Source of the DNA: Rhodocyclaceae bacterium
GTDB taxonomy: Bacteria; Pseudomonadota; Gammaproteobacteria; Burkholderiales; Rhodocyclaceae
Assembly (NCBI GenBank): GCA_008080565.1
Contig: VIKE01000043.1
Coordinates: 28,887 to 63,491 of the forward strand
Direction of reading: 5' to 3'
Length of the DNA stretch: 34,605 nt
This document shows positions 24,838 through 31,655 of the stretch, one piece after another. Position 1 is the first letter of the stretch, and the number at the start of each line of letters is the position of its first letter. A program made the translations under genes and the position numbers. The notes below the pieces were generated by a model. That model worked only from the letters and a program-made list of their open reading frames with translations, made no database searches and was not told the origin of the DNA.

Positions 24838-25407
24838 ATGAAAAAACAACTCGCCACGCTCGTCCTTGCCATCGCTGCCGCCGCCCCGGCCCTGGCCGCC
24901 CCGGAAACCTTCACGCTCGACGGCACACACAGCTTCCCGCGCTTCTCGTACAGCCACTTTGGCTACTCGGTCCAGATGAGCCGCTTCGACAAGACCACCG
25001 GCACCATCGTCCTCGACAAGGCGGCCAAAACTGCCAAGATTGATCTCGTAATCGACACCAAGTCGGTCAGCACCGGCTCCGAGACCTTCAACGAGCACAT
25101 CCAGGGCGAAGACTTTCTCAACACCGCCAAGTACCCGACTGCCACCTTCAAGTCGACCAAGGTTGTGTTTGAAGGCGACAAGCCGGCCTCCATCGAAGGC
25201 AACCTGACCCTGAAGGGCGTGACCAAGCCGGTTACCCTAAAGGTCACCGGCTTCCTGGCCATGCCGCACCCAATGATGAAAAAGGATGCCATCGGTGGTA
25301 CCGCCACGGTCACCGTCAAGCGCACCGACTTCAACATGGGCAAGTACGCGCCCTACGTTGGTGATGATGTGACCATCGATATTGCTGTTGAAGCTATCAA
25401 GCAGTAA
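24838..25407 (+). CDS. YceI family periplasmic protein 2
   Basis: A 189-residue YceI protein with a signal peptide (cleavage after A-L-A near 20). Motifs: L-D-G-T-H-S-F-P-R-F-S-Y-S-H-F-G-Y, F-L-N-T-A-K-Y-P-T-A-T-F near 97, L-T-L-K-G-V-T-K-P-V near 121 and R-T-D-F-N-M-G-K-Y near 161. It is closer to the classic E. coli YceI than its upstream paralogue, so the pair is probably not a recent duplication. ACAGGAGAA precedes the ATG. It is the last gene of the operon, followed by a strong terminator. Confidence 0.92.
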   Translation: MKKQLATLVLAIAAAAPALAAPETFTLDGTHSFPRFSYSHFGYSVQMSRFDKTTGTIVLDKAAKTAKIDLVIDTKSVSTGSETFNEHIQGEDFLNTAKYPTATFKSTKVVFEGDKPASIEGNLTLKGVTKPVTLKVTGFLAMPHPMMKKDAIGGTATVTVKRTDFNMGKYAPYVGDDVTIDIAVEAIKQ

Positions 25408-25424
25408 TCGCGTCGCCAACTCGC

Positions 25425-25457
25425 AAAAAGCCGCCTCGACCCGGGCGGCTTTTTTTG
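25425..25457 (+). terminator. Intrinsic terminator of the dioxygenase-b561-YceI operon
   Basis: AAAAGCCGCC pairs with GGCGGCTTTT around a short loop, followed by a run of T ending TTTTTTG. It is placed 17 bases after the last stop. Confidence 0.92.
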
Positions 25458-25495
25458 TTTCAGCAACAACGGGCTATCGGCCCCACCTCATCTAA

Positions 25496-27571
25496 TCATG
25501 AGGCATCTGCCGATGGTGCTGACCACTTGATCCATTCCGGCCGATTTTCAGCCACATGGAATAAAGCCGCGACAACATGGCGATCGTATTTGGAGCCACT
25601 CTCGTTCAATAACTTGTCGAGGGTCTGCTCCAAGGGCACGCCTGCGCGATAGGCCCGGGCGCTGACCATCGCCACAAAGGCATTGGCAACCGCCAGAATC
25701 CGGCTTTCGAGCAAGAGTTCGGACTCCTTCAGCCCGGCAGGATAGCCGCTACCATCTAGATGCTCGCTCTTTTGGGCGATGACATCGATGACCGGCCCCT
25801 CGAACTCAATCGCCTTGAGTACCGCCACGGAGTGCTGTACGTGTGATTGCATGATTTTCTGTTCCTCGGGCGACAGTACTTCCCGTTTGGTCAGCAATTC
25901 CCGCGGCACAAATATCTTTCCAACGTTTGCCAATTTAGCTGCCATATCGAGCGTCTCCGCAGCCGAGTCATCGAGACCCAGTTCGCGCGCAATTGCTCCG
26001 GCAACCAGAGCCGTACGCATCGAGTGTTCGGTGCAAAAGGGGTCATGAGAATCAACGATGCAGGTCAGTACTCCGACAAGCTGATTCATTAGCGCCTGAC
26101 GTTTTTTCTGCGCGTCCTGCTCGACCGTCATGTCGCGAGCCAAACATAGCACCTGCCCCGGCCCTTCATTCGTCGGGATAGGCACCGCAGAAAAATAATT
26201 ATGGCTGGCGGTGTCGCCAATATCCAGATCCAGCATCCGGGACACTGGCTGGGATGTCCGCAGGCTTTCCTGCACGAGAGAGTCGATCCGGTGAGCAACA
26301 GACGGCCCGACGATGCTGGAAAGCGTTTTCCCCCGGAGCGCCTGCGGAGCCTCGTTGACCAGGGAGCCAAATGCCTTGTTGCAGAACTTCAGGCGCTCCT
26401 GTTCTACGGTAAAGATAAGGTCCGGAGTGCCATCCATGACGCTCATCAACAATGCGGATTGATCAGCCAATTCACGAGACTTGCTGCGTAGCACTTCGGA
26501 AACCGATCGCTCTTTGACGCTGGCACCATGCCACCACGCCGCAATCAAACCTGCGGCAATTACCAAAATGGCAAAGGTCAGAGAAATAATGAGAAAGCGC
26601 TGATGATCCCGCGATTCCTTGAGAGCCTCGACAGCATCAATCTTCTGGACCAGCACCCAGGGAGTCTGGCGAAAACTCCTGCTCACGGTCAAAACCTCTC
26701 GTCCGGCATAGTCCAGATTGATGAAAAAGCCCCCGGGCTTAGTCAGCGCCTCAACTTCAACCTGATTCACGGCAGCCAGCGAAACCTGCTTGCGTAGCGG
26801 CGCGGTACCATCCGCCAGCGGAGAAAGGAAGGCAATTGAATCCCCCTCCTGCCTCACCAGCAAGGTTTCGTCAGCACTCGTCAGCGTTCCCTTCCTTAAC
26901 AGCAAGGGAAACAGTTCATCGCGAGCCCGCTTGACACCGGCGATCGCAGCGATCGGCTTCTGCCCGGCATCATTTGACTGAACGGAAAATACGGGGACAG
27001 CGAAACCCAGCACCACCTCCCCTCCATGATTTTCATACAGATCCTGGAGGGCTGGCTTGCCTGACTCTATTGCACGGAGCAGTGTCGCCTTCAAGACAGC
27101 GTCTGTATGAAAGCCAGAAGTCGCAACAATTGTTTTACCGGCAGCATCCACAATAACGATGCCCGAATCGGACGCGGAAGCAATGTTGGCCTGAACCTTT
27201 GTCTTTTGGCTTGCCAGGGAAAAACCATTTTTTTCCGCCGTTGTTTCCAGCAGGTTACGCAAGTAACCGAATTGTGCTGCCTGGGAGTCAATGTTTTCCG
27301 CATCCGGGGCAGCTACCAGTTGCGACAGATAAAAACGCAACGACGCGTTGTCGGCCAGTTCCCTGACCACCCCATATTGCGTATCTATCCACTGATTGAG
27401 GCTTTGAGCCCGGCTCTCGGCAACGACACCAAGCAGGGTTTCCCAAGCACGCAGATCACGCTCTTTCTCACTGGCCGCATAGTTGATGATTGCCCAGAGA
27501 CCTGCAATCAGGAGCACCCCCAGCGCAAGAATTGCTGGAGCCCACTGCTTACGCCACATTAGGGTTTTCAT
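25496..27571 (-). CDS. Membrane dCache-PAS-HD-GYP protein with degenerate HD-GYP site
   Basis: A 691-residue protein: membrane helix at about 7-30, periplasmic dCache-like sensor at about 32-315 (two-lobed, with V-I-V-D-A-A-G-K-T-I-V-A-T-S and later R-S-F-R-Q-T-P-W-V-L-V), second helix at about 325-347, PAS at about 375-490, and HD-GYP at 500-685. In the HD-GYP domain G-S-G-Y-P is kept, but the H-D pair is A548-N549 (L-A-N-V-G-K) and the H-H-E is K-S-E. It probably does not hydrolyse c-di-GMP and may act as a binding sensor. ATG at 27571 (M-K-T-L-M-W-R-K) is preferred over the ATG nine codons upstream. It lies 178 bases from the LapG-type protease gene, same strand. Confidence 0.88.
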   Translation of the reverse strand: MKTLMWRKQWAPAILALGVLLIAGLWAIINYAASEKERDLRAWETLLGVVAESRAQSLNQWIDTQYGVVRELADNASLRFYLSQLVAAPDAENIDSQAAQFGYLRNLLETTAEKNGFSLASQKTKVQANIASASDSGIVIVDAAGKTIVATSGFHTDAVLKATLLRAIESGKPALQDLYENHGGEVVLGFAVPVFSVQSNDAGQKPIAAIAGVKRARDELFPLLLRKGTLTSADETLLVRQEGDSIAFLSPLADGTAPLRKQVSLAAVNQVEVEALTKPGGFFINLDYAGREVLTVSRSFRQTPWVLVQKIDAVEALKESRDHQRFLIISLTFAILVIAAGLIAAWWHGASVKERSVSEVLRSKSRELADQSALLMSVMDGTPDLIFTVEQERLKFCNKAFGSLVNEAPQALRGKTLSSIVGPSVAHRIDSLVQESLRTSQPVSRMLDLDIGDTASHNYFSAVPIPTNEGPGQVLCLARDMTVEQDAQKKRQALMNQLVGVLTCIVDSHDPFCTEHSMRTALVAGAIARELGLDDSAAETLDMAAKLANVGKIFVPRELLTKREVLSPEEQKIMQSHVQHSVAVLKAIEFEGPVIDVIAQKSEHLDGSGYPAGLKESELLLESRILAVANAFVAMVSARAYRAGVPLEQTLDKLLNESGSKYDRHVVAALFHVAENRPEWIKWSAPSADAS

Positions 27572-27712
27572 GATTTTGCAGTCCTGGCAACAGGGCATTC
27601 ACAGGCGCCCAATGGATTAGCCGAAACACTTGCTGATGCTGGCATGTACAAAGACAAAGGCAGCACAAAATTGGTGTCACACATGCGTTTACCTCAATGA
27701 ATCATATGTCTC
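27563..27712 (+). pseudogene. Possible remnant of a GGDEF-domain C-terminus
   Basis: In the gap upstream of the HD-GYP gene, a plus-strand frame reads A-P-N-G-L-A-E-T-L-A-D-A-G-M-Y-K-D-K before a stop near 27709. This resembles the A-D-x-x-M-Y-x-x-K end of GGDEF domains. It has no start and only about 30 such residues, so it could be chance. Confidence 0.2.
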
Positions 27713-27749
27713 GCTTAGTGCTTTGACAATTTATGATAGCCACTACACA

Positions 27750-28394
27750 TCATGGCAAATGCATCCACCAATTACGCTCGTTCAGCGAAAAAACAGGAAC
27801 GTAATGAGCAATCTTTTGATGCGAAACAACTTCCCGAACCTGATTATCCAAAATATAAATATCATCTCGCATATAAACTGCCAAGACCGCATGAGGAATT
27901 CTAAGATTGGCATCCTGAACAACCACAACCCTCAAGGACTCAGCAGGAACCCCCAACTGTCTTAGCGAAAAATACTTAATGATGGCGAAATCCTCACAAT
28001 CGCCACCTAAAGTCAGGAATTCACGCGGAATCGCCCAATAGTCCGAACGCCCATAATTGTCCTGATCCAGAACATAGCGAAAGCGATTGGAGAAATCGTT
28101 CACCACTGCGACCTGTTCGCGAGGTGCATGCCCGCGCATGGAGCTGATCATCTCCAACCACTCCGGCACCTTGCAAAGATTAATCGGACAGTTCTCTGGG
28201 CTCGGGCGATCCTCCGCATGACGACGCATAACCGAGACCCACTGGGGAAAGATCGAAAACCCCTCCTTGCGCTCCTCTCTGGAACTGAAGAGTTTGTGGT
28301 CAAGTGACAGGCTCTCTGCGGTGGCGACAACTGAGAAGCAGGCTCCAACCAAATACAAAAACACCTGAATACATACTGAAAAAGTGACTTGCAC
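27750..28394 (-). CDS. LapG-type periplasmic cysteine protease (BTLCP/peptidase C93 family)
   Basis: A 214-residue transglutaminase-like cysteine protease. LapG enzymes sit in the periplasm and clip large surface adhesins near their N-terminus at di-alanine sites when the c-di-GMP receptor LapD lets them go. Seen: signal peptide with cleavage near 26 (V-V-A-T-A); F-R-Y-V-L-D-Q-D-N-Y-G-R-S-D-Y-W-A; and the catalytic triad C133 (G-G-D-C-E-D-F), H168 (I-P-H-A-V-L) and D183 (I-L-D-N-Q). The acidic D-C-E-D cluster is also the calcium site in known LapG. The start is GTG at 28394. No lapD or LapA-type giant adhesin is in the window. The neighbours are an HD-GYP protein downstream and a divergent Slam-like gene. 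Confidence 0.87.
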   Translation of the reverse strand: MQVTFSVCIQVFLYLVGACFSVVATAESLSLDHKLFSSREERKEGFSIFPQWVSVMRRHAEDRPSPENCPINLCKVPEWLEMISSMRGHAPREQVAVVNDFSNRFRYVLDQDNYGRSDYWAIPREFLTLGGDCEDFAIIKYFSLRQLGVPAESLRVVVVQDANLRIPHAVLAVYMRDDIYILDNQVREVVSHQKIAHYVPVFSLNERNWWMHLP

Positions 28395-28627
28395 GTATCA
28401 ATCTCGGCCGGGGTAAGGCAAAAATACATTTTGCACAGGAATGCTCCGAACTATCGCATATGCAAGTTTACTGTCGAATAACTTTACAGTTGTAAAAAAC
28501 CTACATACTCCGCCGCTAAACACATCTTGGGAAGCAATCTCATGACATGAGCAGTAGGTACCGTTTACACTTACGAAAATTAACGTTTTGTTACCAAATC
28601 ACCACAGTCACTATAGAGGTACGATAC

Positions 28628-29917
28628 ATGAATGCTCGCAAAGCAGAAACCTTTGGCTCCCTGAAACGCGCCTGCCTGCCTGTCTTTCTGGCCTTTGCCG
28701 GAATATCGGCCGCTACCGCCCAAGAAGCAGTCGATACGGAAAAACTTTTCAAGGAAGGCATCTTCCTGCGCGAACAAGGTCAGGTATTCAGCGCCATCGA
28801 AGCACTTGAAACAGTATTGAGCAACAATCCCTCGCTCAATCGTGCTCGCCTGGAACTGGCTGTTGCCTACTTTCGGGCACTTAACCTGGATCAGGCCAAC
28901 ATTCAGGCGCAGAAAGTCCTTGACGACCCCAAGACTCCGGAAAACGTTCGCTTGGCAGTACTGGCCTTCCAAGCCCAGATCAAGCGTGACCAAGCAGCAC
29001 TGGTTGCCAAACCACACACCTTTGAGCCCTCTATCTCGCTTGGCTTTCTGTACGACACCAACGTAAACGTCGGCCCGAGTGGCGCGACGTTGCCCGGCGG
29101 CCTGATTCTTCAACCCGGCTCCACCCCCCAGCATGATTGGGCAGGAGTTGCTCAGGCTGGCATTACGCACACCTATAACTCTCCGACGGTCGTTCGATTT
29201 GGCGAAACAGCGTCACGCCTAATCTGGCAAACCAGTGCCGGCCTGTATCACAAGGGTTATTTCGAAAAAACCGACTTCGATCTGACGGCCCTCTCGCTAT
29301 CGACCGGCCCGGGCTGGGTTGCTCCGAACAAATGGCGTACCAAGCTCAATTTCCAAGCTGATGCCCTATATCTCGGTGGCGACTACCTCGGTCTCTATAC
29401 CTCCGTTTCCCCGACTTTTACGCTGCAACTTAAAAACGGTGAGCTGACTTGGGATGCCCTGGTGCTGAACAAGAATTTCGATCGAGCCATCGATGCCGGG
29501 CGCGACAGCAACTATTACTCCACCGGCCTCTCATACGGCCATCTGTTCCAGCAAGGGAAACTGGCCGTTCAGGGTGGCGCTCACGTCTTCATGGAAGAAG
29601 CCTCGGCTAACCGCTTCAGCAATGATGGCTGGGAAGCCTTCATTGGTGCCAACGTTGTCGCCTGGCAAAATGGTTCTGTATATGGCCGCTACAGCTACAA
29701 GGACACGAAGTTCGATGGCGTGGAACCAGTCTTTAACGTTGCCCGCGACGAAACCGAGCATCGCCTTGAAGTCGGCTTTGGCCACAACTTCAAGGAAGGT
29801 CTGATGAAAGACTGGCGTGTGTCCGGTAGCTGGCAATTCACGGACAACAACTCCAACGTAAGCATCTACACTTACGAACGCGAAGTTGTAGGCGTAAATC
29901 TGGGCCGTTCGTTCTAA
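28628..29917 (+). CDS. Slam-like outer-membrane translocon (TPR domain plus DUF560-type beta-barrel)
   Basis: A 429-residue protein: signal peptide (1-32, cleavage after T-A-Q), TPR-like helical domain (about 38-120, with A-I-E-A-L-E-T-V-L and A-R-L-E-L-A-V-A-Y-F), then a beta-barrel from about 133 opening with S-I-S-L-G-F-L-Y-D-T-N-V-N-V and ending in Phe (V-N-L-G-R-S-F). The A-R-L-E-L-A plus Y-D-x-N-V-N pair and the N-TPR/C-barrel order are those of Slam (surface lipoprotein assembly modifier) proteins, the outer-membrane part of type XI secretion. ATG at 28628 is backed by GAGGT; an ATG at 28547 would spoil the signal peptide. Two candidate cargo genes follow. A plain TPR-containing porin is the alternative. 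Confidence 0.8.
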   Translation: MNARKAETFGSLKRACLPVFLAFAGISAATAQEAVDTEKLFKEGIFLREQGQVFSAIEALETVLSNNPSLNRARLELAVAYFRALNLDQANIQAQKVLDDPKTPENVRLAVLAFQAQIKRDQAALVAKPHTFEPSISLGFLYDTNVNVGPSGATLPGGLILQPGSTPQHDWAGVAQAGITHTYNSPTVVRFGETASRLIWQTSAGLYHKGYFEKTDFDLTALSLSTGPGWVAPNKWRTKLNFQADALYLGGDYLGLYTSVSPTFTLQLKNGELTWDALVLNKNFDRAIDAGRDSNYYSTGLSYGHLFQQGKLAVQGGAHVFMEEASANRFSNDGWEAFIGANVVAWQNGSVYGRYSYKDTKFDGVEPVFNVARDETEHRLEVGFGHNFKEGLMKDWRVSGSWQFTDNNSNVSIYTYEREVVGVNLGRSF

Positions 29918-29945
29918 AGCAACACAACCTTAGCTTCAAAGTCAA

Positions 29946-29970
29946 AGGGCGCCGATGGCGCCCTTTTTTC
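29946..29970 (+). terminator. Intrinsic terminator of the Slam-like gene
   Basis: GGGCGCC-GAT-GGCGCCC followed by six T, about 30 bases after the stop. The Slam-like gene is therefore probably its own transcription unit. Confidence 0.92.
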
Positions 29971-30060
29971 GTCCCCTATTTCCTGCTCGACCAAGACAAA
30001 ACGATGAATATACGTCGAAATTCTTTACAGCAACCTTGCAACAAAAACCCAAGCACTTGA

Positions 30061-30074
30061 TTAATTTAAATTAA
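30061..30074. promoter_or_regulatory. AT-rich palindrome upstream of cargo gene 1
   Basis: TTAATTTAAATTAA is a perfect 14-base palindrome six bases before the -24-like element. It could be a regulator or IHF-type bending site. Confidence 0.35.
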
Positions 30075-30079
30075 ATTTA

Positions 30080-30096
30080 TTGGCTCGATATATGCG
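30080..30096 (+). promoter_or_regulatory. Sigma-54-like promoter of cargo gene 1
   Basis: TTGGCTCGATATATGCG matches the -24/-12 pattern: GG and GC separated by exactly 10 bases, with TTGGC and TGC kept. Transcription would begin near 30108, about 80 bases before the ATG. Confidence 0.45.
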
Positions 30097-30190
30097 TTGT
30101 AAAAAAGTGTAAAACCCCGGCTTGATTTCATACCGTCGGACCCTACAGTGGAAGAAAGATCATCGTTTCAGTCAAGTAGTGAGGGATATC

Positions 30191-31456
30191 ATGAAAACAA
30201 AACGCACAGTTATAGCAGCGTGTATCGCCACCCTCTTCATCAGCGGTACTGTGTTTGCAAAAGATAAGTGGGAGTACCACGAAAGTGGATGGAGTAATGT
30301 CCATTCTTACGGCAAGGTTGTCGTTGCCCAAGACTCTGTCAATCAGTGGGGTCCATGGGAAGACTTCGTAGAACCAGCGGCCGGAGCACCATCCCCTGTT
30401 GCCATGCCCGGAATGTCCGGAAGCGATCCGTATCGTAACAATCCGGTCGTTGTGGTGACTGAAGGCTGTGCAGCAGGAACCTGGTGCGGTTACGCCATAT
30501 ACCGTAACTCTTCAACCGGCGGCCAAGAAATTCTGACTCGCTCGTACTACAAGCCATCCGATCCGTGGAGTGCAGGTTTATTTGCGCTGACACCGACTCC
30601 CGATAACCCAAGCATTACCGCTGGAAGCGGTCGAGGGGAGGGAAATGTTTTCTGGCGTGTTACTCCTCTTGGTGCTACCGATCCAACGTTCAGCGATTCG
30701 GGCGCAAGTATTCCGGCAGACTTTGGTGGTGGCTACGGCTGGTATAGGGATGATGGACTCCATCATTTCCATGCGTGGACAGGAAATGAAACCGACTCTG
30801 GCTGGGAAAGCAGTTCGGCAACCGGCTTTTCTCACAACTGGTTATCCAGTGAAGCAACAAGCGAAGTGGGATATGGCTGGTTTGCACTTGCAGTCAAGGG
30901 TGCAGACAAGGAAGTGGCTGTTGGAACATTTGAGCGCGAGGTTGCGACATATACAAGCGGCAATGAAGAATATCGGTATTGGGATGAAACAACGGCCAGA
31001 ACCAATGGTTACTACGTTGCCGGGATCGCCACGCCCCAAGCCTATCTGGCTGACCAGCAAGCCCGTGATATCAGGGCATATTACGCGGGCGGCAGTTTCG
31101 ACGGGTCCAGCCAAGGGAAAGTGTTGATTCAGGTCCAGTTTGCCCCAGCGACTTGGCAAGGACAGTGGACCGGCGCGATGAACTTCAAGGCAGAAGGCAA
31201 CATCAGTGGCGCGAACATTAGTTCAAACAGTGTCTCCGCGCTGTATTCAGGAAGCAGTTCCTCCTATGCAGGCTCCGTCCAGGGAACGTTCTATGGCCAA
31301 CAAGCTGGATCGATCGGTGGTGTTTCTACCGTAACCAAGACCTATACGCCGCCAGTTGACGCACGTATAGCTCAAATGCCATCCACTCAAACCCAAACGG
31401 CAGTCTTCTTGGTCAACAAAGTTTATAGCACTGGACCGTCAGTCAAACCTGAATAA
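30191..31456 (+). CDS. Secreted protein with TbpB-like/Slam-cargo C-terminal barrel, paralogue 1
   Basis: A 421-residue exported protein of unknown function. The signal peptide (1-23, ending T-V-F-A) has no lipobox cysteine, so it is not a lipoprotein. The N-terminal handle is variable, with a C-x(6)-C-G-Y pair (G-C-A-A-G-T-W-C-G-Y near 97) and an H-H-F-H cluster. The C-terminal part has M-N-F-K-A-E-G-N-I-S-G-A-N-I and then G-T-F-Y-G-Q-Q-A-G-S-I-G-G, the G-x-F-Y-G-x-x-A-x-x-x-G-G signature of TbpB-like barrels moved by Slam. P-A-A-G at 62-65 matches the LapG di-alanine motif. ATG at 30191 follows GAGGGA. Its ligand is unknown; iron or heme carriers are one precedent among soluble Slam cargo. 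Confidence 0.8.
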   Translation: MKTKRTVIAACIATLFISGTVFAKDKWEYHESGWSNVHSYGKVVVAQDSVNQWGPWEDFVEPAAGAPSPVAMPGMSGSDPYRNNPVVVVTEGCAAGTWCGYAIYRNSSTGGQEILTRSYYKPSDPWSAGLFALTPTPDNPSITAGSGRGEGNVFWRVTPLGATDPTFSDSGASIPADFGGGYGWYRDDGLHHFHAWTGNETDSGWESSSATGFSHNWLSSEATSEVGYGWFALAVKGADKEVAVGTFEREVATYTSGNEEYRYWDETTARTNGYYVAGIATPQAYLADQQARDIRAYYAGGSFDGSSQGKVLIQVQFAPATWQGQWTGAMNFKAEGNISGANISSNSVSALYSGSSSSYAGSVQGTFYGQQAGSIGGVSTVTKTYTPPVDARIAQMPSTQTQTAVFLVNKVYSTGPSVKPE

Positions 31457-31476
31457 CGAAAACTCCAGACAGCCCG

Positions 31477-31504
31477 CAAAAAAGGCGCTTCGGCGCCTTT
31501 TTTA
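31477..31504 (+). terminator. Intrinsic terminator of cargo gene 1
   Basis: AAAGGCGC-TTCG-GCGCCTTT with a stable UUCG-type loop, followed by a T-run, about 20 bases after the stop. Confidence 0.92.
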
Positions 31505-31542
31505 TTTCCTGCTCCGGGCACAACAAATTCATTCGCCTGAAG

Positions 31543-31558
31543 TGAGAAATAGATCACA
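31543..31558. promoter_or_regulatory. CRP-like site upstream of cargo gene 2
   Basis: TGAGAAATAGATCACA matches TGTGA-N6-TCACA with one mismatch, and its flanks (AAG ... TAA) are AT-rich. It lies about 100 bases before the ATG of the second cargo gene. Confidence 0.4.
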
Positions 31559-31655
31559 TAAGCCAGCTGACAGAAAGCGACACATTGTAAATGTCTATCT
31601 AAACTAAGCCCATGTAAAGATTAGTTAATCCACATACAGACCTAGAGGATAGATC

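Noticed and set aside
28539..28551. CTCATGACATGAG palindrome upstream of the Slam-like gene
   Set aside because: Short, not at a recognisable promoter position, and likely by chance.
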